From contig VAYU01000068.1 in assembly GCA_005884925.1 (NCBI GenBank), positions 1 to 64,000 of the forward strand: a stretch of DNA of 64,000 nucleotides. The letters are read 5' to 3'. Origin of the DNA: Actinomycetota bacterium (GTDB lineage Bacteria > Actinomycetota > UBA4738 > HRBIN12). A program made the translations under genes and the position numbers. Of the stretch, positions 26,904-36,972 are shown piece by piece (the stretch's first letter is position 1; each line of letters begins with the position of its first letter). Below the pieces are notes generated by a model. That model saw only the letters and a list, made by a program, of their open reading frames with translations, was not told the origin of the DNA and did not search any database.

Positions 26904-28333
26904 GCCCCTTCGCGCGCGAGGCGCTCGCCCAATGCTCGCGCGACGTCCATCAACGCGAGCACGTCGTCTTCGGTCGTTCGGAAGTTGACGAAGCATGGCC
27001 GGAGCCAGACCTCCCCATCGATCAACGCCGAAGCGAGGTACACCCGCCCGTCGGCCTGGATCGCGTCGGCCAGCGCCTGGTTATGGGGGTTCGGAACCAC
27101 GCCGCGGGGCATGTGACGGATGGGTGTGATCGACAGCTGCGGCGGCGCCTCCATGACCTCGAAGTCCTCTGTCGCCTGCGCGTGTCGGTACAGGAGCTCC
27201 GCCTCGCCCAGGTTCCTGGCGATGGCGTCGCGGAACTGCTTCGCGCCGTGGGCGCGGAAGGCGAGCCACGCCTTCAGCGCCCGGAACGGCCGCGAGTACT
27301 CCAGGGTGATGTCGGCCGCGTGGAGCTCGTGCTGCTGGTGTGGGAGATACCCCTCCTCGTGCGCGAAGGCGCCGGCGAACACCCCCGCGTGCCGGCTCAT
27401 CACGATGCCACACGCCTTCGGGACGTACAGCCACTTGTGCGCGTCGATCGAGCACGAGTCCGCCCGCTCGAGCCCGTCGAACAGCTCCGGGCGGACCGCT
27501 GCGGCCGGAAGCCCGTAGGCCCCGTCGACGTGGAGCCAGACGTCGCGGGGCCCGCAGACGTCCGCGAGCTCCGCGATGGGGTCGACGGCGCCCGTGAGCG
27601 TCGTCCCGCCGGTGGCGATCACCGCGACCGGCGTGACCCCGCCGGCGACGTCGGCGTCGATCGTCTCCGCCAACAGGTCCGGCCGCATCCGACGGAGCCC
27701 GTCGAGTGGGATCGCGCGGAGGTTGTCCGAACCGATCCCGAGCAGCTCCACCGCGCGAGTCACCGAGTAGTGGACCTCCTCGGAGCAGTACACCGCCGGG
27801 TGGGTGGCGGCGAGACCGCGGTGGCGCGAGCCGGGCAACGCCCGTTCTCGCGCCACCGCGATCGCCGTCAGGTTGCTGATGGTGCCGCCGCTGGTGAACG
27901 CCCCACCAGCAGAGGGGTACCCGACGAACTCGGCGACCCACCGGACGGCCTGATGCTCCACCACGGTGGCGGCTCGGGCATCGACGGCGAGATTGATGTC
28001 GTACGTCTGCGCCAGCAGATCCCCGATCGTCCCGATCTCGAGTCCGGACGAACCGATGAAGGCGAAGTACCGCGGCCGTGGCTGGGCGATCGACTCGTCC
28101 AGGATCCTCGCGGCATCGTCGAGCGCCTCATGGACGGGCACCGGGTCTTCCGGAAGGGCGCCGCGGATCAGGTGGCGGACCCGGTCGTCCAGCGCCGGCT
28201 CCTCTGGTCGGAACCGGTCGAACGATCGCCACGCCTCCGCGACCAGCTTCGCGGCGTGCTCGAGCGCCTCCTCGCGGGTGGCGTCGAGGCGGAGGGGCCG
28301 CTCGGAGTCGCCGATCTCTTCTCTTGGGTCCAT
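26900..28333 (-). CDS. PLP-dependent aromatic-L-amino-acid-decarboxylase-like protein
   Basis: GAFTSGGTISNLTAIAVARE; WLHVDGAYG; SIDAHKWLYVPKACGIVM lysine motif. Confidence 0.88.
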   Translation of the reverse strand: MDPREEIGDSERPLRLDATREEALEHAAKLVAEAWRSFDRFRPEEPALDDRVRHLIRGALPEDPVPVHEALDDAARILDESIAQPRPRYFAFIGSSGLEIGTIGDLLAQTYDINLAVDARAATVVEHQAVRWVAEFVGYPSAGGAFTSGGTISNLTAIAVARERALPGSRHRGLAATHPAVYCSEEVHYSVTRAVELLGIGSDNLRAIPLDGLRRMRPDLLAETIDADVAGGVTPVAVIATGGTTLTGAVDPIAELADVCGPRDVWLHVDGAYGLPAAAVRPELFDGLERADSCSIDAHKWLYVPKACGIVMSRHAGVFAGAFAHEEGYLPHQQHELHAADITLEYSRPFRALKAWLAFRAHGAKQFRDAIARNLGEAELLYRHAQATEDFEVMEAPPQLSITPIRHMPRGVVPNPHNQALADAIQADGRVYLASALIDGEVWLRPCFVNFRTTEDDVLALMDVARALGERLAREGA

Positions 28334-28336
28334 CGA

Positions 28337-29482
28337 TCACGTCCCCCATAGGCGATCGGCAACGTGGCCCACCAGCTCCAGCTTCCGCCACTGAACGTCC
28401 TCGTCGATCTGGTTGCCGATGACGACGGACGCGAACCCGCACTGCGGCGAGATCGCGAGCCGATCGAGACCCCCGGCGATCTCCGCGGCTTCGTCCATCC
28501 GCGCGAGGAGGGCATCCTCTGTCTCCATGGCGGGCGACTTCGTCGACACGATGCCCATCACCATCAAGGCCCCGGCCCTCAGGAACCGGATCGGCTCGAA
28601 TCCGCCGTCGCGACGGCGATCGTCCCATTCGACCAGGAAGGCGTCGTACGGCAGCGCTCCGAAGACCCGTTCGGCCACCGGTTCGAGCGAGCCCTCGCAC
28701 ATCCAGGCGGAGCGGAAGTTCCCCCGACAGATGTGCAGCGCGACCGGGACGTCGTCCCGGATGTCGCGCACCACCTCGGTGTCGGCGGCCACCGCAGTAT
28801 CCACGAGCGCCTCGATCCGCTGCCCCCGAGCCGTGAAGCGAGCCACCCACGCGGGGTCTACGAGGTACGGATACAGCGGGAAATCGAACTGGATCGAGGT
28901 GGCTCCGGCACGGATCGCATCGGCCACCAGCCCGCGTTCGATCTCGACGGCGTCGGACACGAACTCCTCCAGCGAGCCGTAGCCGCTCCCATCCGGGCCG
29001 ACCACCGTCGTGAGCGGGTGAGTGAAGATCGACGCCGCCGGGAACGTCACCTTGAACGGGAACCCGCCCGACGCGTCCTTCATGAACGCCGCCTCGCGAG
29101 CGCCGGGAGAGTCCACGGGTCGGAGCCGATCGACGATCTCGTGGATGCGAAGCTGGACGTCCTCACCGCTCGCGTTCCGGAACGAGACCGTCTTGTCGGT
29201 GCGCACCCCGGACACCGCGTCGTAGAAGGAGTTCATGAACATCCACCGACGGAACTCACCGTCGGTGATGACATCGAGCCCGCACTCGATCTGACGGCCG
29301 ACGGCCTCCCTGATGGCCTCGTCCTCGATCGCCCGGAGCTCGCTCGCATCCTTGGCGCGCTCCTCCGCGAGCACCGCGGAATGACCCTCGTCGTAGAACC
29401 GCGCCACAGCGGCTCGCAGCGCCGCCGGCCTGAGCAGGCTGCCCACCGTCTCGGCGCGCGCAGGGCTGCGAGCACGACTCAC
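28337..29482 (-). CDS. MetE C-terminal-like (cobalamin-independent methionine synthase family) protein
   Basis: AETVGSLLRP, DVITDGEFRR, IQFDFPLYPY, LHICRGNF, LAISPQCGFAS. Confidence 0.82.
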   Translation of the reverse strand: MSRARSPARAETVGSLLRPAALRAAVARFYDEGHSAVLAEERAKDASELRAIEDEAIREAVGRQIECGLDVITDGEFRRWMFMNSFYDAVSGVRTDKTVSFRNASGEDVQLRIHEIVDRLRPVDSPGAREAAFMKDASGGFPFKVTFPAASIFTHPLTTVVGPDGSGYGSLEEFVSDAVEIERGLVADAIRAGATSIQFDFPLYPYLVDPAWVARFTARGQRIEALVDTAVAADTEVVRDIRDDVPVALHICRGNFRSAWMCEGSLEPVAERVFGALPYDAFLVEWDDRRRDGGFEPIRFLRAGALMVMGIVSTKSPAMETEDALLARMDEAAEIAGGLDRLAISPQCGFASVVIGNQIDEDVQWRKLELVGHVADRLWGT

Positions 29483-30654
29483 ACGTCCCACCGCACCCAC
29501 GTCGACGTCGGAGCCCGGAACTCCCACCCCCGGAGCTCGACCGGCCGCGCCGGATCGAGCCGAAGGTTGGGGAGCCGGTCGAGGAGGATCTCGAGCGATA
29601 CACGTGCCAGATGGCGCCCGAACCACGCTCCCAGGCAGAAGTGGGTGCCGATGGCGAACGCGAGATGCGCGCCGTCGTTGCGGTGCACGTCGAACCGATC
29701 CGGATCGGTGAACCGGCGGGGATCTCGGTTCGCCGAGGAGAGCACCGCGCCGATCAGCGCGCCCTCGGGGAGCTCGACCCCGTCGAACACGACCGACCTC
29801 GTGGTCTGTCGCGTCGACGTCCCAACGGGACCGCACCACCGAAGCGTCTCCTCGACCGCCCTCTTCACGAGCGAGCGATCCCTCGATACCTCGTCGAGCT
29901 GCTCGGGGTGCGCGCCGAGGGCCCAGACCGCGAGGGCGATCAGGTCGCGAGGCTCCTGAAGTCCGCCGGAGAGCATCAGCTTCGTGTTCGCGACGATCTC
30001 CGTTCGGTTCATGCGGTCCCCGTCCGTATCGTGATGGAGCATCCATGACAGGACGGATCCGTCGGGGCCTCCTTCGAGCCGGTCAAGGACGCGTTCGATC
30101 GCGGCCCCGAGCTCGGCGCTCGAGCGATCGGCGGGGGCCTGCTTGGCGGGATCGCCCTCGAAATTCGCGAGGCCCAGCATCATCGCTTGGTTCCACGCGA
30201 GGATGTCTTCCCACGCGACGTCCTCGAGCCCGAGCATGAACCGGAGCGACCGGACCGACATCGGGTCGCAGAACGCGGTGAACAGATCCGCTTCCCCCCG
30301 GTCCGCGATGCCGTCGATGAGCTCGTGCGCCAGCTTCGGGATCATGCCGTGCATCCGAGCTTCGACGTCGCGGGGGCGGAACGGCGCCTCCGTGATGCGC
30401 CGGACGCGCTGTTGGTCGGGTCCCTCCGACCCGAGCATGTTCGTGCCCATCGTCCGGTTGAGGGTCGACGGCGTGGTGGCACCTGTGAACACGTCTGGCT
30501 CCAGATCCACCCGCCGGACATCGTCGTGGCGGGTTACCAACCACAGCTGCACCGCGGGCACCCAGCTGACCGGTTCGTCGTCCCGGAGCCGTGCGTAGAC
30601 CGGATACGGGTCGGTCTCCAGCTGCTCCAGCGTCACGGTCTCGCCGAGGCCCAA
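29479..30654 (-). CDS. Cytochrome P450
   Basis: ETLRWCGPVGTSTRQTTRSV; heme loop FAIGTHFCLGAWFGRHLARV. Confidence 0.93.
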   Translation of the reverse strand: MGLGETVTLEQLETDPYPVYARLRDDEPVSWVPAVQLWLVTRHDDVRRVDLEPDVFTGATTPSTLNRTMGTNMLGSEGPDQQRVRRITEAPFRPRDVEARMHGMIPKLAHELIDGIADRGEADLFTAFCDPMSVRSLRFMLGLEDVAWEDILAWNQAMMLGLANFEGDPAKQAPADRSSAELGAAIERVLDRLEGGPDGSVLSWMLHHDTDGDRMNRTEIVANTKLMLSGGLQEPRDLIALAVWALGAHPEQLDEVSRDRSLVKRAVEETLRWCGPVGTSTRQTTRSVVFDGVELPEGALIGAVLSSANRDPRRFTDPDRFDVHRNDGAHLAFAIGTHFCLGAWFGRHLARVSLEILLDRLPNLRLDPARPVELRGWEFRAPTSTWVRWDV

Positions 30655-30744
30655 GGATCCCTCCCAACGGTCGCGCGGCTAGGGTATTTTGGGGCCGAAT
30701 CATCGCCGCGCGCAAACCGCGCGACGCGGGCGAAGGAGCGATCG

Positions 30745-32052
30745 ATGGAGACGGACGGGAAGCGCCTACGACTCCTCTACCCGGACATCCACGGTCTCGA
30801 ACGGGGGAAGTACCTCTTCGGAGACTGGGCCTCGACGGGGATGGCGGCGTTCTGTATCGGCGTCTATCCGCTCACGCATGACAAGGAGATCCTCGCGATC
30901 CCACGGACCCAGTTCGACGTCGGCCTGCACGACGTCGAGGCGATGCTCGATCGCGAGTCGCTCCGGGCGGGATGGGAGCCCAACACCCTGGTCGGGATCG
31001 CGGACGTCGAGCTCCACGGCGAGCCCGCGCCCTGGGATACACGGAACGCCCTTCGGGAGGCGTGCCGAGCGTGGAAGGACATGGGGCTCGAGCCGCAGGT
31101 CGCGTTCGAGCTCGAGTTCTACCTGCTGGAGCCTGGCGACGACGGCGCTTGGCGGCCGGTGTCGATCCCCGGGCACCGCGTCTACGGGACGGGGATGTCG
31201 GTGGACCCATCCGGAACGATCGATGACGTCGTCAACGCCGCGCTCGCATGCGGTTTCCCCGTCGAGAGTTGGAGCAGCGAGTACGACAACGCCGCCTACG
31301 AGGTCAACATCCGGTACGACGACGCGATCCCGGCGGCGGACGAGGCCTTCTTGTTCAAGCTCCTCGTCCGCGAGATCTGCGAGCGGCGCGGGAAGCTCGC
31401 GACGTTCCTCGGCAGGCCGCTCGGCGACCGCGGCGGCAGTGGCCTCCACATCAACTTCTCGTTCCGTCGGACGGACGGGTCGAACGCGTTCCACGATCCG
31501 AACGATCCCGAGGGGCTCTCGGATCTGACCCGGAGATGCATCGCTGGGCTCCTGTTGCACCACGAAGGCATGGCCGCGATCCTCGCTCCGCATGTGAACG
31601 CGTACAAGCGACTCCAGCCCGACATGCTGAACGGCTACTGGGCGAACTGGGGCCACGACGACCGATCGGTCACGGTGCGCGTCCCCCCAGCACGAGGCGC
31701 GGGGACCCGGCTCGAGCAGAGGACGTCGGATGCGGCCGCCAACCCGTACCTCGCGGCGGCGGCCGTCCTGCACGCGGCCCGGTTGGGCGTCCAGAACGAG
31801 CTGGAGCTCCCGCCCCCACAGGAACCGGGGGCCGAACCCAACACGGACGTGCGGATCCCGCCCAACCTCGACGCGGCGCTCGACGCGCTCGCGAAGGACG
31901 ACGACCTCGTCGAGGCCCTGGGCCGCGAGCTCGTCGAAGCGTTCACGATCCTCAAACGCGCCGAGTGGGAGCGCTACCTGGCCTCGGGCGCCGACCCCGC
32001 GACCACGGACGTGACGCCGTGGGAGCTCAGCTACTACCTGCCGTTCCACTGA
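30745..32052 (+). CDS. Glutamine synthetase family (GlnA-like/gamma-glutamyl ligase)
   Basis: QVAFELEFYLLE; GSGLHINFSF; NAYKRLQPDMLNGYWANWGHDDRSVTVRVP; TSDAAANPYLAAAAVLHA. Confidence 0.87.
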   Translation: METDGKRLRLLYPDIHGLERGKYLFGDWASTGMAAFCIGVYPLTHDKEILAIPRTQFDVGLHDVEAMLDRESLRAGWEPNTLVGIADVELHGEPAPWDTRNALREACRAWKDMGLEPQVAFELEFYLLEPGDDGAWRPVSIPGHRVYGTGMSVDPSGTIDDVVNAALACGFPVESWSSEYDNAAYEVNIRYDDAIPAADEAFLFKLLVREICERRGKLATFLGRPLGDRGGSGLHINFSFRRTDGSNAFHDPNDPEGLSDLTRRCIAGLLLHHEGMAAILAPHVNAYKRLQPDMLNGYWANWGHDDRSVTVRVPPARGAGTRLEQRTSDAAANPYLAAAAVLHAARLGVQNELELPPPQEPGAEPNTDVRIPPNLDAALDALAKDDDLVEALGRELVEAFTILKRAEWERYLASGADPATTDVTPWELSYYLPFH

Positions 32053-32656
32053 GCGGCGGCCTCGGTCCTCCCGCGCGATGTTTGCCGGCCTCCCAATGCT
32101 CCCGGTACGCGCGTGATGCCAGCTCGAGCGGGATCTCCTCGAGCGAGGTCGCCATCGTGTCGTTCCAGCGGTTCAGGAAGCCGAACAGGCCCACGACCGC
32201 GAGCATCTCGACGATCTGACCGTCGTCCCAATGACGACGCAACGCCACGAAGTGTTCGGGCGTGACCTCGTTCGGAACCAGCGCGGCATCCCGTGCGAAC
32301 CGAAGCGCAACGCGCTCACCCTCGTCGTACATCGGTGATCGTTCGAAGTCCCAGATGGCCGCGATCTTCTGTTCGGGAACGTCGCGCATCCGCGCGTCGA
32401 CCGCCTCGTGCGCCTGGCAGTAGCGACATCCGGCCGCCACGCTGGAAACGATCCCGATCAACGGCTTCAGGTGCTTCGGGAGCGTGCCCGTGTTCCAGAT
32501 CTGCGTGATCAGCGCACTGAACGCCCGGAGGATCTCGGGGCGCCGAGCCATCGTGTACAGGCTGTTCGGCACGAAGCTCAGCGTCTCGTCGTAGTGGCGG
32601 AAGAGATCCTCGAGCTCGGGGAGATCCTCGCGCCCGAGCGGTTCCATGTTCGGCAT
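32027..32656 (-). CDS. Carboxymuconolactone decarboxylase/AhpD-like protein
   Basis: VSSVAAGCRYCQAHEA (CxxCxxxH). Confidence 0.82.
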   Translation of the reverse strand: MPNMEPLGREDLPELEDLFRHYDETLSFVPNSLYTMARRPEILRAFSALITQIWNTGTLPKHLKPLIGIVSSVAAGCRYCQAHEAVDARMRDVPEQKIAAIWDFERSPMYDEGERVALRFARDAALVPNEVTPEHFVALRRHWDDGQIVEMLAVVGLFGFLNRWNDTMATSLEEIPLELASRAYREHWEAGKHRAGGPRPPLSGTAGSS

Positions 32657-32741
32657 CCAGCCCTCCGACGCCTGTCGCCGTTGCCCCCACCGGATGAGGC
32701 AGACTATGCGGCATCGACGGAGGCCAGGAGGAGATAACCGC

Positions 32742-33539
32742 GTGCGGCTGGAAGGGAGAGTAGCCATCGTGAGCGGTGGCGGCACCGGGATCGGTGCCGC
32801 CACCGCGCGACTGTTCGCCCGGGAGGGAGCCCACGTGGTCCTCACCGGGCGCCGCGAGGAACCGATCCGGTCGGTCGCGGAGGAGGTCGGCGGCGTCGCC
32901 GTCCCCGGCGACGCCGCCGACCCCGCCGACGTCGCTCGGCTCGTCGGCGTGACGTTGGACTCGTTCGGCCGGCTCGACATCGTGATCGCGAACGCCGCGC
33001 TCGCGTTCGGGGGTGCGGCCGGCGACGTCTCGGATGAGTCCTGGAAGCGGACCCTCGACGTGAACGTGACGGGACCGCTCCTGCTCGCGCGGGCGGCTCT
33101 ACCGTCGTTGGAGGAGCACGGGAACGGAGCGATCGTCCTCGTTTCCAGCGTCTCGGGGCTCGTGAGCTCCGGAGGATCCGCGGCGTACGTCACCTCCAAG
33201 ACCGCGCTCCTTGGACTGATGCGATCGCTCGTGGTCGACTACGGGCCACACGGCGTTCGGACGAACGCCGTGTGCCCCGGTTGGGTCGTCACCCCGCTCG
33301 GCGACGAGTCGATGGATGAACTCGCGGCGGAGCGCGGGATCTCGCGCGAAGCCGCCTACGTGCTCGCGACCGCTCACGTGCCGCTCCGGCGACCGGCCAC
33401 CGCGGAGGAGATCGCCGCCTGCTGCCTGTTCCTCGCGAGCGACGATGCCTCGATCGTCAACGGCGCCACGCTGCTCGCCGATGGCGGCCAGATGGCGGTC
33501 GACGTCGGGAGCCTCGCATCCGACCGCTCGAGCGTCTGA
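32742..33539 (+). CDS. SDR-family oxidoreductase
   Basis: VAIVSGGGTGIGAATARLFAREGA; NAALAFGG; YVTSKTALLGLMRSL; VCPGWVVTPL. Confidence 0.93.
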   Translation: MRLEGRVAIVSGGGTGIGAATARLFAREGAHVVLTGRREEPIRSVAEEVGGVAVPGDAADPADVARLVGVTLDSFGRLDIVIANAALAFGGAAGDVSDESWKRTLDVNVTGPLLLARAALPSLEEHGNGAIVLVSSVSGLVSSGGSAAYVTSKTALLGLMRSLVVDYGPHGVRTNAVCPGWVVTPLGDESMDELAAERGISREAAYVLATAHVPLRRPATAEEIAACCLFLASDDASIVNGATLLADGGQMAVDVGSLASDRSSV

Positions 33540-33548
33540 CCGCGACCG

Positions 33549-34484
33549 TCAGTTCGTCAACGCCGAGACCCGCGCGACGATGTCCCGGCACAGAGCGCCG
33601 ACAGCCGAAGGATCGTCGGTGAACTGCGACGGCTTGATGCAGATCGACGTGAAACCGGCTTCGATCTGCGGGGGGATCGCTTCCAGGGCTTCCCCCAGGT
33701 CGGCCACGCCGAGGGCGTCGGGGAACGCGCCCCTCGTGCCGCCCACCATCTCGAGCTCATCCATGCTTCGACCGGCCTCCGCCATCGCCGAGCGCAACCG
33801 AAGGAGGTCATCCGAGGTGGGTCGCCCCAGGGGGTTGAATCCGCTCCCATAGACGACCAGCCGACGGAGCAGCCGATCGTGAAGGCGCGTCCCTCCGAAC
33901 CAGAGCGGCGGTCCTTCGGCCTGGACGGGCTTCGGTTCGAGGAAGACGTCGGTGAACCGGTAGTGCCGGCCCTCGAAGGACGCCGGGCTCTCCGCCCATG
34001 CACGCTGCCACGCCGCCAGGTGTTCGTCGAGCCGCGCGCCACGCTCCTCGTAGGGGACGCCGAGCGCCTCGTATTCATCTCGGTGCCAGCTGACCGTCGG
34101 CTGCACGACGAGACGGCCTTCGGACAGCAGGTCGAGCGTCGTGAGCTCCTTCGCCAGGAGCAGCGGATGGCGCAGCGGCGGGATCACGGCGCCGGCCACG
34201 AGCCGGAGTCGCTCGGTGGCGGCGGCGACCGCCGCGAGCAGCAGGAGGGAGCTCGGCCATGGCGTCCGCGGATCCTGGTTGTCGGGCATCGCGTAGTCGC
34301 GAGGGTTGTCGGGCGATCCCGCCGAGCCCGAGCTCCGCCCGAGCACGACGTGCTCACTCACCATCACCGCGTCGAACCCCGCGTCCTCCGCGTCGACGGC
34401 GAGCCGTACGAGCCCCCGCAGGTCACGAGGCGGCACCAGGGTCCAGTTCTCGCTAAGGATCAGGATCAGCTTCGGGGGTGTCAT
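33549..34484 (-). CDS. LLM-class (F420-type) flavin-dependent oxidoreductase
   Basis: MVSEHVVLGRS, LRLVAGAVIPPLRHPLLLAKELTTLDLLSEGRLVVQPTVSW. Confidence 0.88.
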   Translation of the reverse strand: MTPPKLILILSENWTLVPPRDLRGLVRLAVDAEDAGFDAVMVSEHVVLGRSSGSAGSPDNPRDYAMPDNQDPRTPWPSSLLLLAAVAAATERLRLVAGAVIPPLRHPLLLAKELTTLDLLSEGRLVVQPTVSWHRDEYEALGVPYEERGARLDEHLAAWQRAWAESPASFEGRHYRFTDVFLEPKPVQAEGPPLWFGGTRLHDRLLRRLVVYGSGFNPLGRPTSDDLLRLRSAMAEAGRSMDELEMVGGTRGAFPDALGVADLGEALEAIPPQIEAGFTSICIKPSQFTDDPSAVGALCRDIVARVSALTN

Positions 34485-34493
34485 GGGACCTCG

Positions 34494-34536
34494 GGGAGCG
34501 GCCGGAGCTCCGTCTGGAGCCCCGGCCGCTTCCTCC
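34494..34536 (-). terminator. GC-rich stem-loop between permease and LLM genes
   Basis: GGGGAGCGGCCGGAGCTCC-gtct-GGAGCCCCGGCCGCTTCCTCCCC imperfect inverted repeat. Confidence 0.45.
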
Positions 34537-34537
34537 C

Positions 34538-36031
34538 CTACTCCTGATGCGTCCGGAGCTCCGGGAGCGCGATGCGCGCGGGTTGGCGACCCCTGAACAG
34601 GAGCGACGCGAGCAGCCCGACCCCGAACAGGACCAACGCGTAGAACGGCGCGAGCAGTGTGGGGCTCTTCACCTGATAGAAGGCTCCGTACACGGCTCCT
34701 CCGGTGACGGCGATGCCGAGCAGCGCCGCGATCCACAGTCCGACCCGATTCGGGTGATCCTGCAGGCCGAGGAGAGCGCCGACCGACATCATCAGGTACA
34801 CCACCACGAGCGCGAACGCCCCGAACGTCGACATCCACCCGAAGATCGCCGCGTAATGGGGCGTGTCGGGTAGAGCGAACAGCGAACTCCACGCTTGCGT
34901 TGCCCAGATGAGCAGCGCTTGGATGATGATCAGGAACACGATCGCCCCCGCGGGAGTCCCGAAGCGGCTGGACACCTTCGCGAGCATGCCTGGGAGTCGG
35001 CGATCTCGCGACATCGCGAAGACGCCCCTCGTGGACGCGACCGCGGCCCCGATCCCGACCGCCATCATGTCGAGCAACACGATGAGCTCGAGCAGGCGGA
35101 CCGTTCCGGTGGAGCTGTACTGGCCGCCGAGCGCGAACACCGGCGCGAGGAAGACTTCGGGCGTCGAGAAGGTCTCCAAGCTGAAATGGAACCCGGCGAC
35201 CTGCGTGTAGGAACCGATCAGGTAGAAGACCGAGACGATGGCCACCGAGAGCAGGACGGCCCTGGGGATCTGTCGCTTCGGTTGCGACGTCTCCTCAGCC
35301 AGATTCGCAGCGGTCTCGAACCCCACGAAGATCAGCAGCCCGTAGAGGACGCCGAACAGGACGCCGCTCAGGCTCCCGGTCGTGGATCCGCTCGGGTCGA
35401 ACGCCTTGCCCACGTCATTGCCGCTGCCCACCTTGGCGATCACGTAGATGTTGAACGCCAGCAGCACCAGCATCGACACGAGAGCGAGCCCGAGCTGCAA
35501 CCGCGTGGAGAGCTTCACCCCCAAGTAGAGGACGAAGAACAGCACCACGGCCCAGATCACGTTCCATGCCCATACCGGCAGCGGTTCCTTGTTGAACTCC
35601 GTGAGGATCGTGTCGTGGATGAATCCGCCGATGAACACCCCGAGACCGACCGTCAACGCGATCGCTCCACCGTAGTAGAGCCATCCGGCGGCCGAGCCGA
35701 GGGTGGATCCGAGTCCGTTCGACACGTAGTCGTAGAGCGAGCCCGCTGCATGGATGCGTTTGGCGTACTGAGCCACGATCCAGCCGAGCGCGAAGATACC
35801 GACGGCCGAGATCAGGACGGCGAGGGGTGCTGCGACACCGGCACCCTTCCCAGAGGCCGAGAGCACACCCATCAGCAGAGGGAACACGAACGCGGTCGAG
35901 AACACGGGCCCGATGAATCCGACGGACTGGGCGACGCAATCCCACAGGGAAAGCTTCGCCGCGCCGAGCCGTTCATAACCCGACCGTTCCTGGTTTGCCA
36001 TCGGCTGGTTTGCCGTCGGCTGGTTTGCCAT
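34538..36031 (-). CDS. APC-superfamily amino acid permease
   Basis: multiple TM helices; LSLWDCVAQSVGFIGPVFSTAFVFPLLMG, GFETAANLAEETSQPKRQIPRAVLLSVAIV. Confidence 0.88.
   Translation of the reverse strand: MANQPTANQPMANQERSGYERLGAAKLSLWDCVAQSVGFIGPVFSTAFVFPLLMGVLSASGKGAGVAAPLAVLISAVGIFALGWIVAQYAKRIHAAGSLYDYVSNGLGSTLGSAAGWLYYGGAIALTVGLGVFIGGFIHDTILTEFNKEPLPVWAWNVIWAVVLFFVLYLGVKLSTRLQLGLALVSMLVLLAFNIYVIAKVGSGNDVGKAFDPSGSTTGSLSGVLFGVLYGLLIFVGFETAANLAEETSQPKRQIPRAVLLSVAIVSVFYLIGSYTQVAGFHFSLETFSTPEVFLAPVFALGGQYSSTGTVRLLELIVLLDMMAVGIGAAVASTRGVFAMSRDRRLPGMLAKVSSRFGTPAGAIVFLIIIQALLIWATQAWSSLFALPDTPHYAAIFGWMSTFGAFALVVVYLMMSVGALLGLQDHPNRVGLWIAALLGIAVTGGAVYGAFYQVKSPTLLAPFYALVLFGVGLLASLLFRGRQPARIALPELRTHQE
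35991..36031. repeat. 15-bp tandem repeat at the permease 5' end (about 3 units)
   Basis: TGGTTTGCCATCGGC/TGGTTTGCCGTCGGC/TGGTTTGCCAT, encoding MANQPTANQPMANQ. Confidence 0.8.
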
Positions 36032-36069
36032 GAGGATCCCCCTCCCGCGGGCTCTGTCGTCGGCCGGTT

Positions 36070-36969
36070 TCAGGCCGCCGTGCCCTTCCCTGTCCATCCG
36101 TCGCCCGGCCGCTCGAACCACACGTGCACCTGGCCGGTGCCGACGGACGCCTCGTATTCGCTGAAGAGCTCCCCGGGCGCTTGGCATCGCGAGCCCCCGA
36201 TCGCGGCCGCCATCATGAGGTAGTGCCCGAACTTCCCCTCGGGCGCGTGCTTGCGGTATTCGGGCATCCAGTCGATCGCGCCAGCGTGGTCCCCCTTCTC
36301 CAGCATGTCCAGGACGTGCCGGTCCGCGGCCCAGGCCTCCGGAGAGATCAGGTTGCGGCTCGGGTCGCTCGCCTCGTGCTGCCGGAGCTCGCGGAACCGG
36401 AAGAAGCGGTGGGTCATACCGCCCGAGGCGAGCAGCACCACACGCCGATCCGTGGCGGCGATCGCGTTGCCGATCAGCTCGCCGAAGAGCAGGAAGTCCT
36501 CCGTGGTGCACGTCTGGTTCACCGCGACGCTGATCCAGGCGGTCGCCGGATCGCCCAGGAACGTCCAGATGTTGATCGTCCCGTAGAAGATCGGCAGGTA
36601 CGGGTCATCGCACGCCAAGATCCAGATGTCGTCGCGTCCTTCGGCCTGATGCGCGATCGCGCGCGCGAGCCCCGGGTCTCCCGGGATGTCGTACGGGATC
36701 GCGCTCATCCCGCGCGGGAGCTCGTGGCTCGTGAAATGACCTTGCCGCCGTTCATGCGACGTCACGATGTGTTCGAAGGTCGATTCCCAATGCGTGTCGA
36801 AGATGATCACGACGTCCGGATGCAACCGATCCATCACCTCGGACCGCAGCCGGTGCAGCCCCGGGACCAGGCTGATCTCGCTGCCCTCGTTGATCTCCAG
36901 CCGAACCTCCTCGGGCAGCATGACCGTCGGCACGTGCGCGACGAGTCCGGCCCCGACGACCTCACCCAT
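36070..36969 (-). CDS. LigB/class III extradiol dioxygenase, homoprotocatechuate type
   Basis: VVIIFDTHWESTFEHIVTSHERRQGHFTSHELPRGMSAIPYDIPGDPGLARAIA; ASGGMTHRFF. Confidence 0.8.
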   Translation of the reverse strand: MGEVVGAGLVAHVPTVMLPEEVRLEINEGSEISLVPGLHRLRSEVMDRLHPDVVIIFDTHWESTFEHIVTSHERRQGHFTSHELPRGMSAIPYDIPGDPGLARAIAHQAEGRDDIWILACDDPYLPIFYGTINIWTFLGDPATAWISVAVNQTCTTEDFLLFGELIGNAIAATDRRVVLLASGGMTHRFFRFRELRQHEASDPSRNLISPEAWAADRHVLDMLEKGDHAGAIDWMPEYRKHAPEGKFGHYLMMAAAIGGSRCQAPGELFSEYEASVGTGQVHVWFERPGDGWTGKGTAA

Positions 36970-36972
36970 GGC

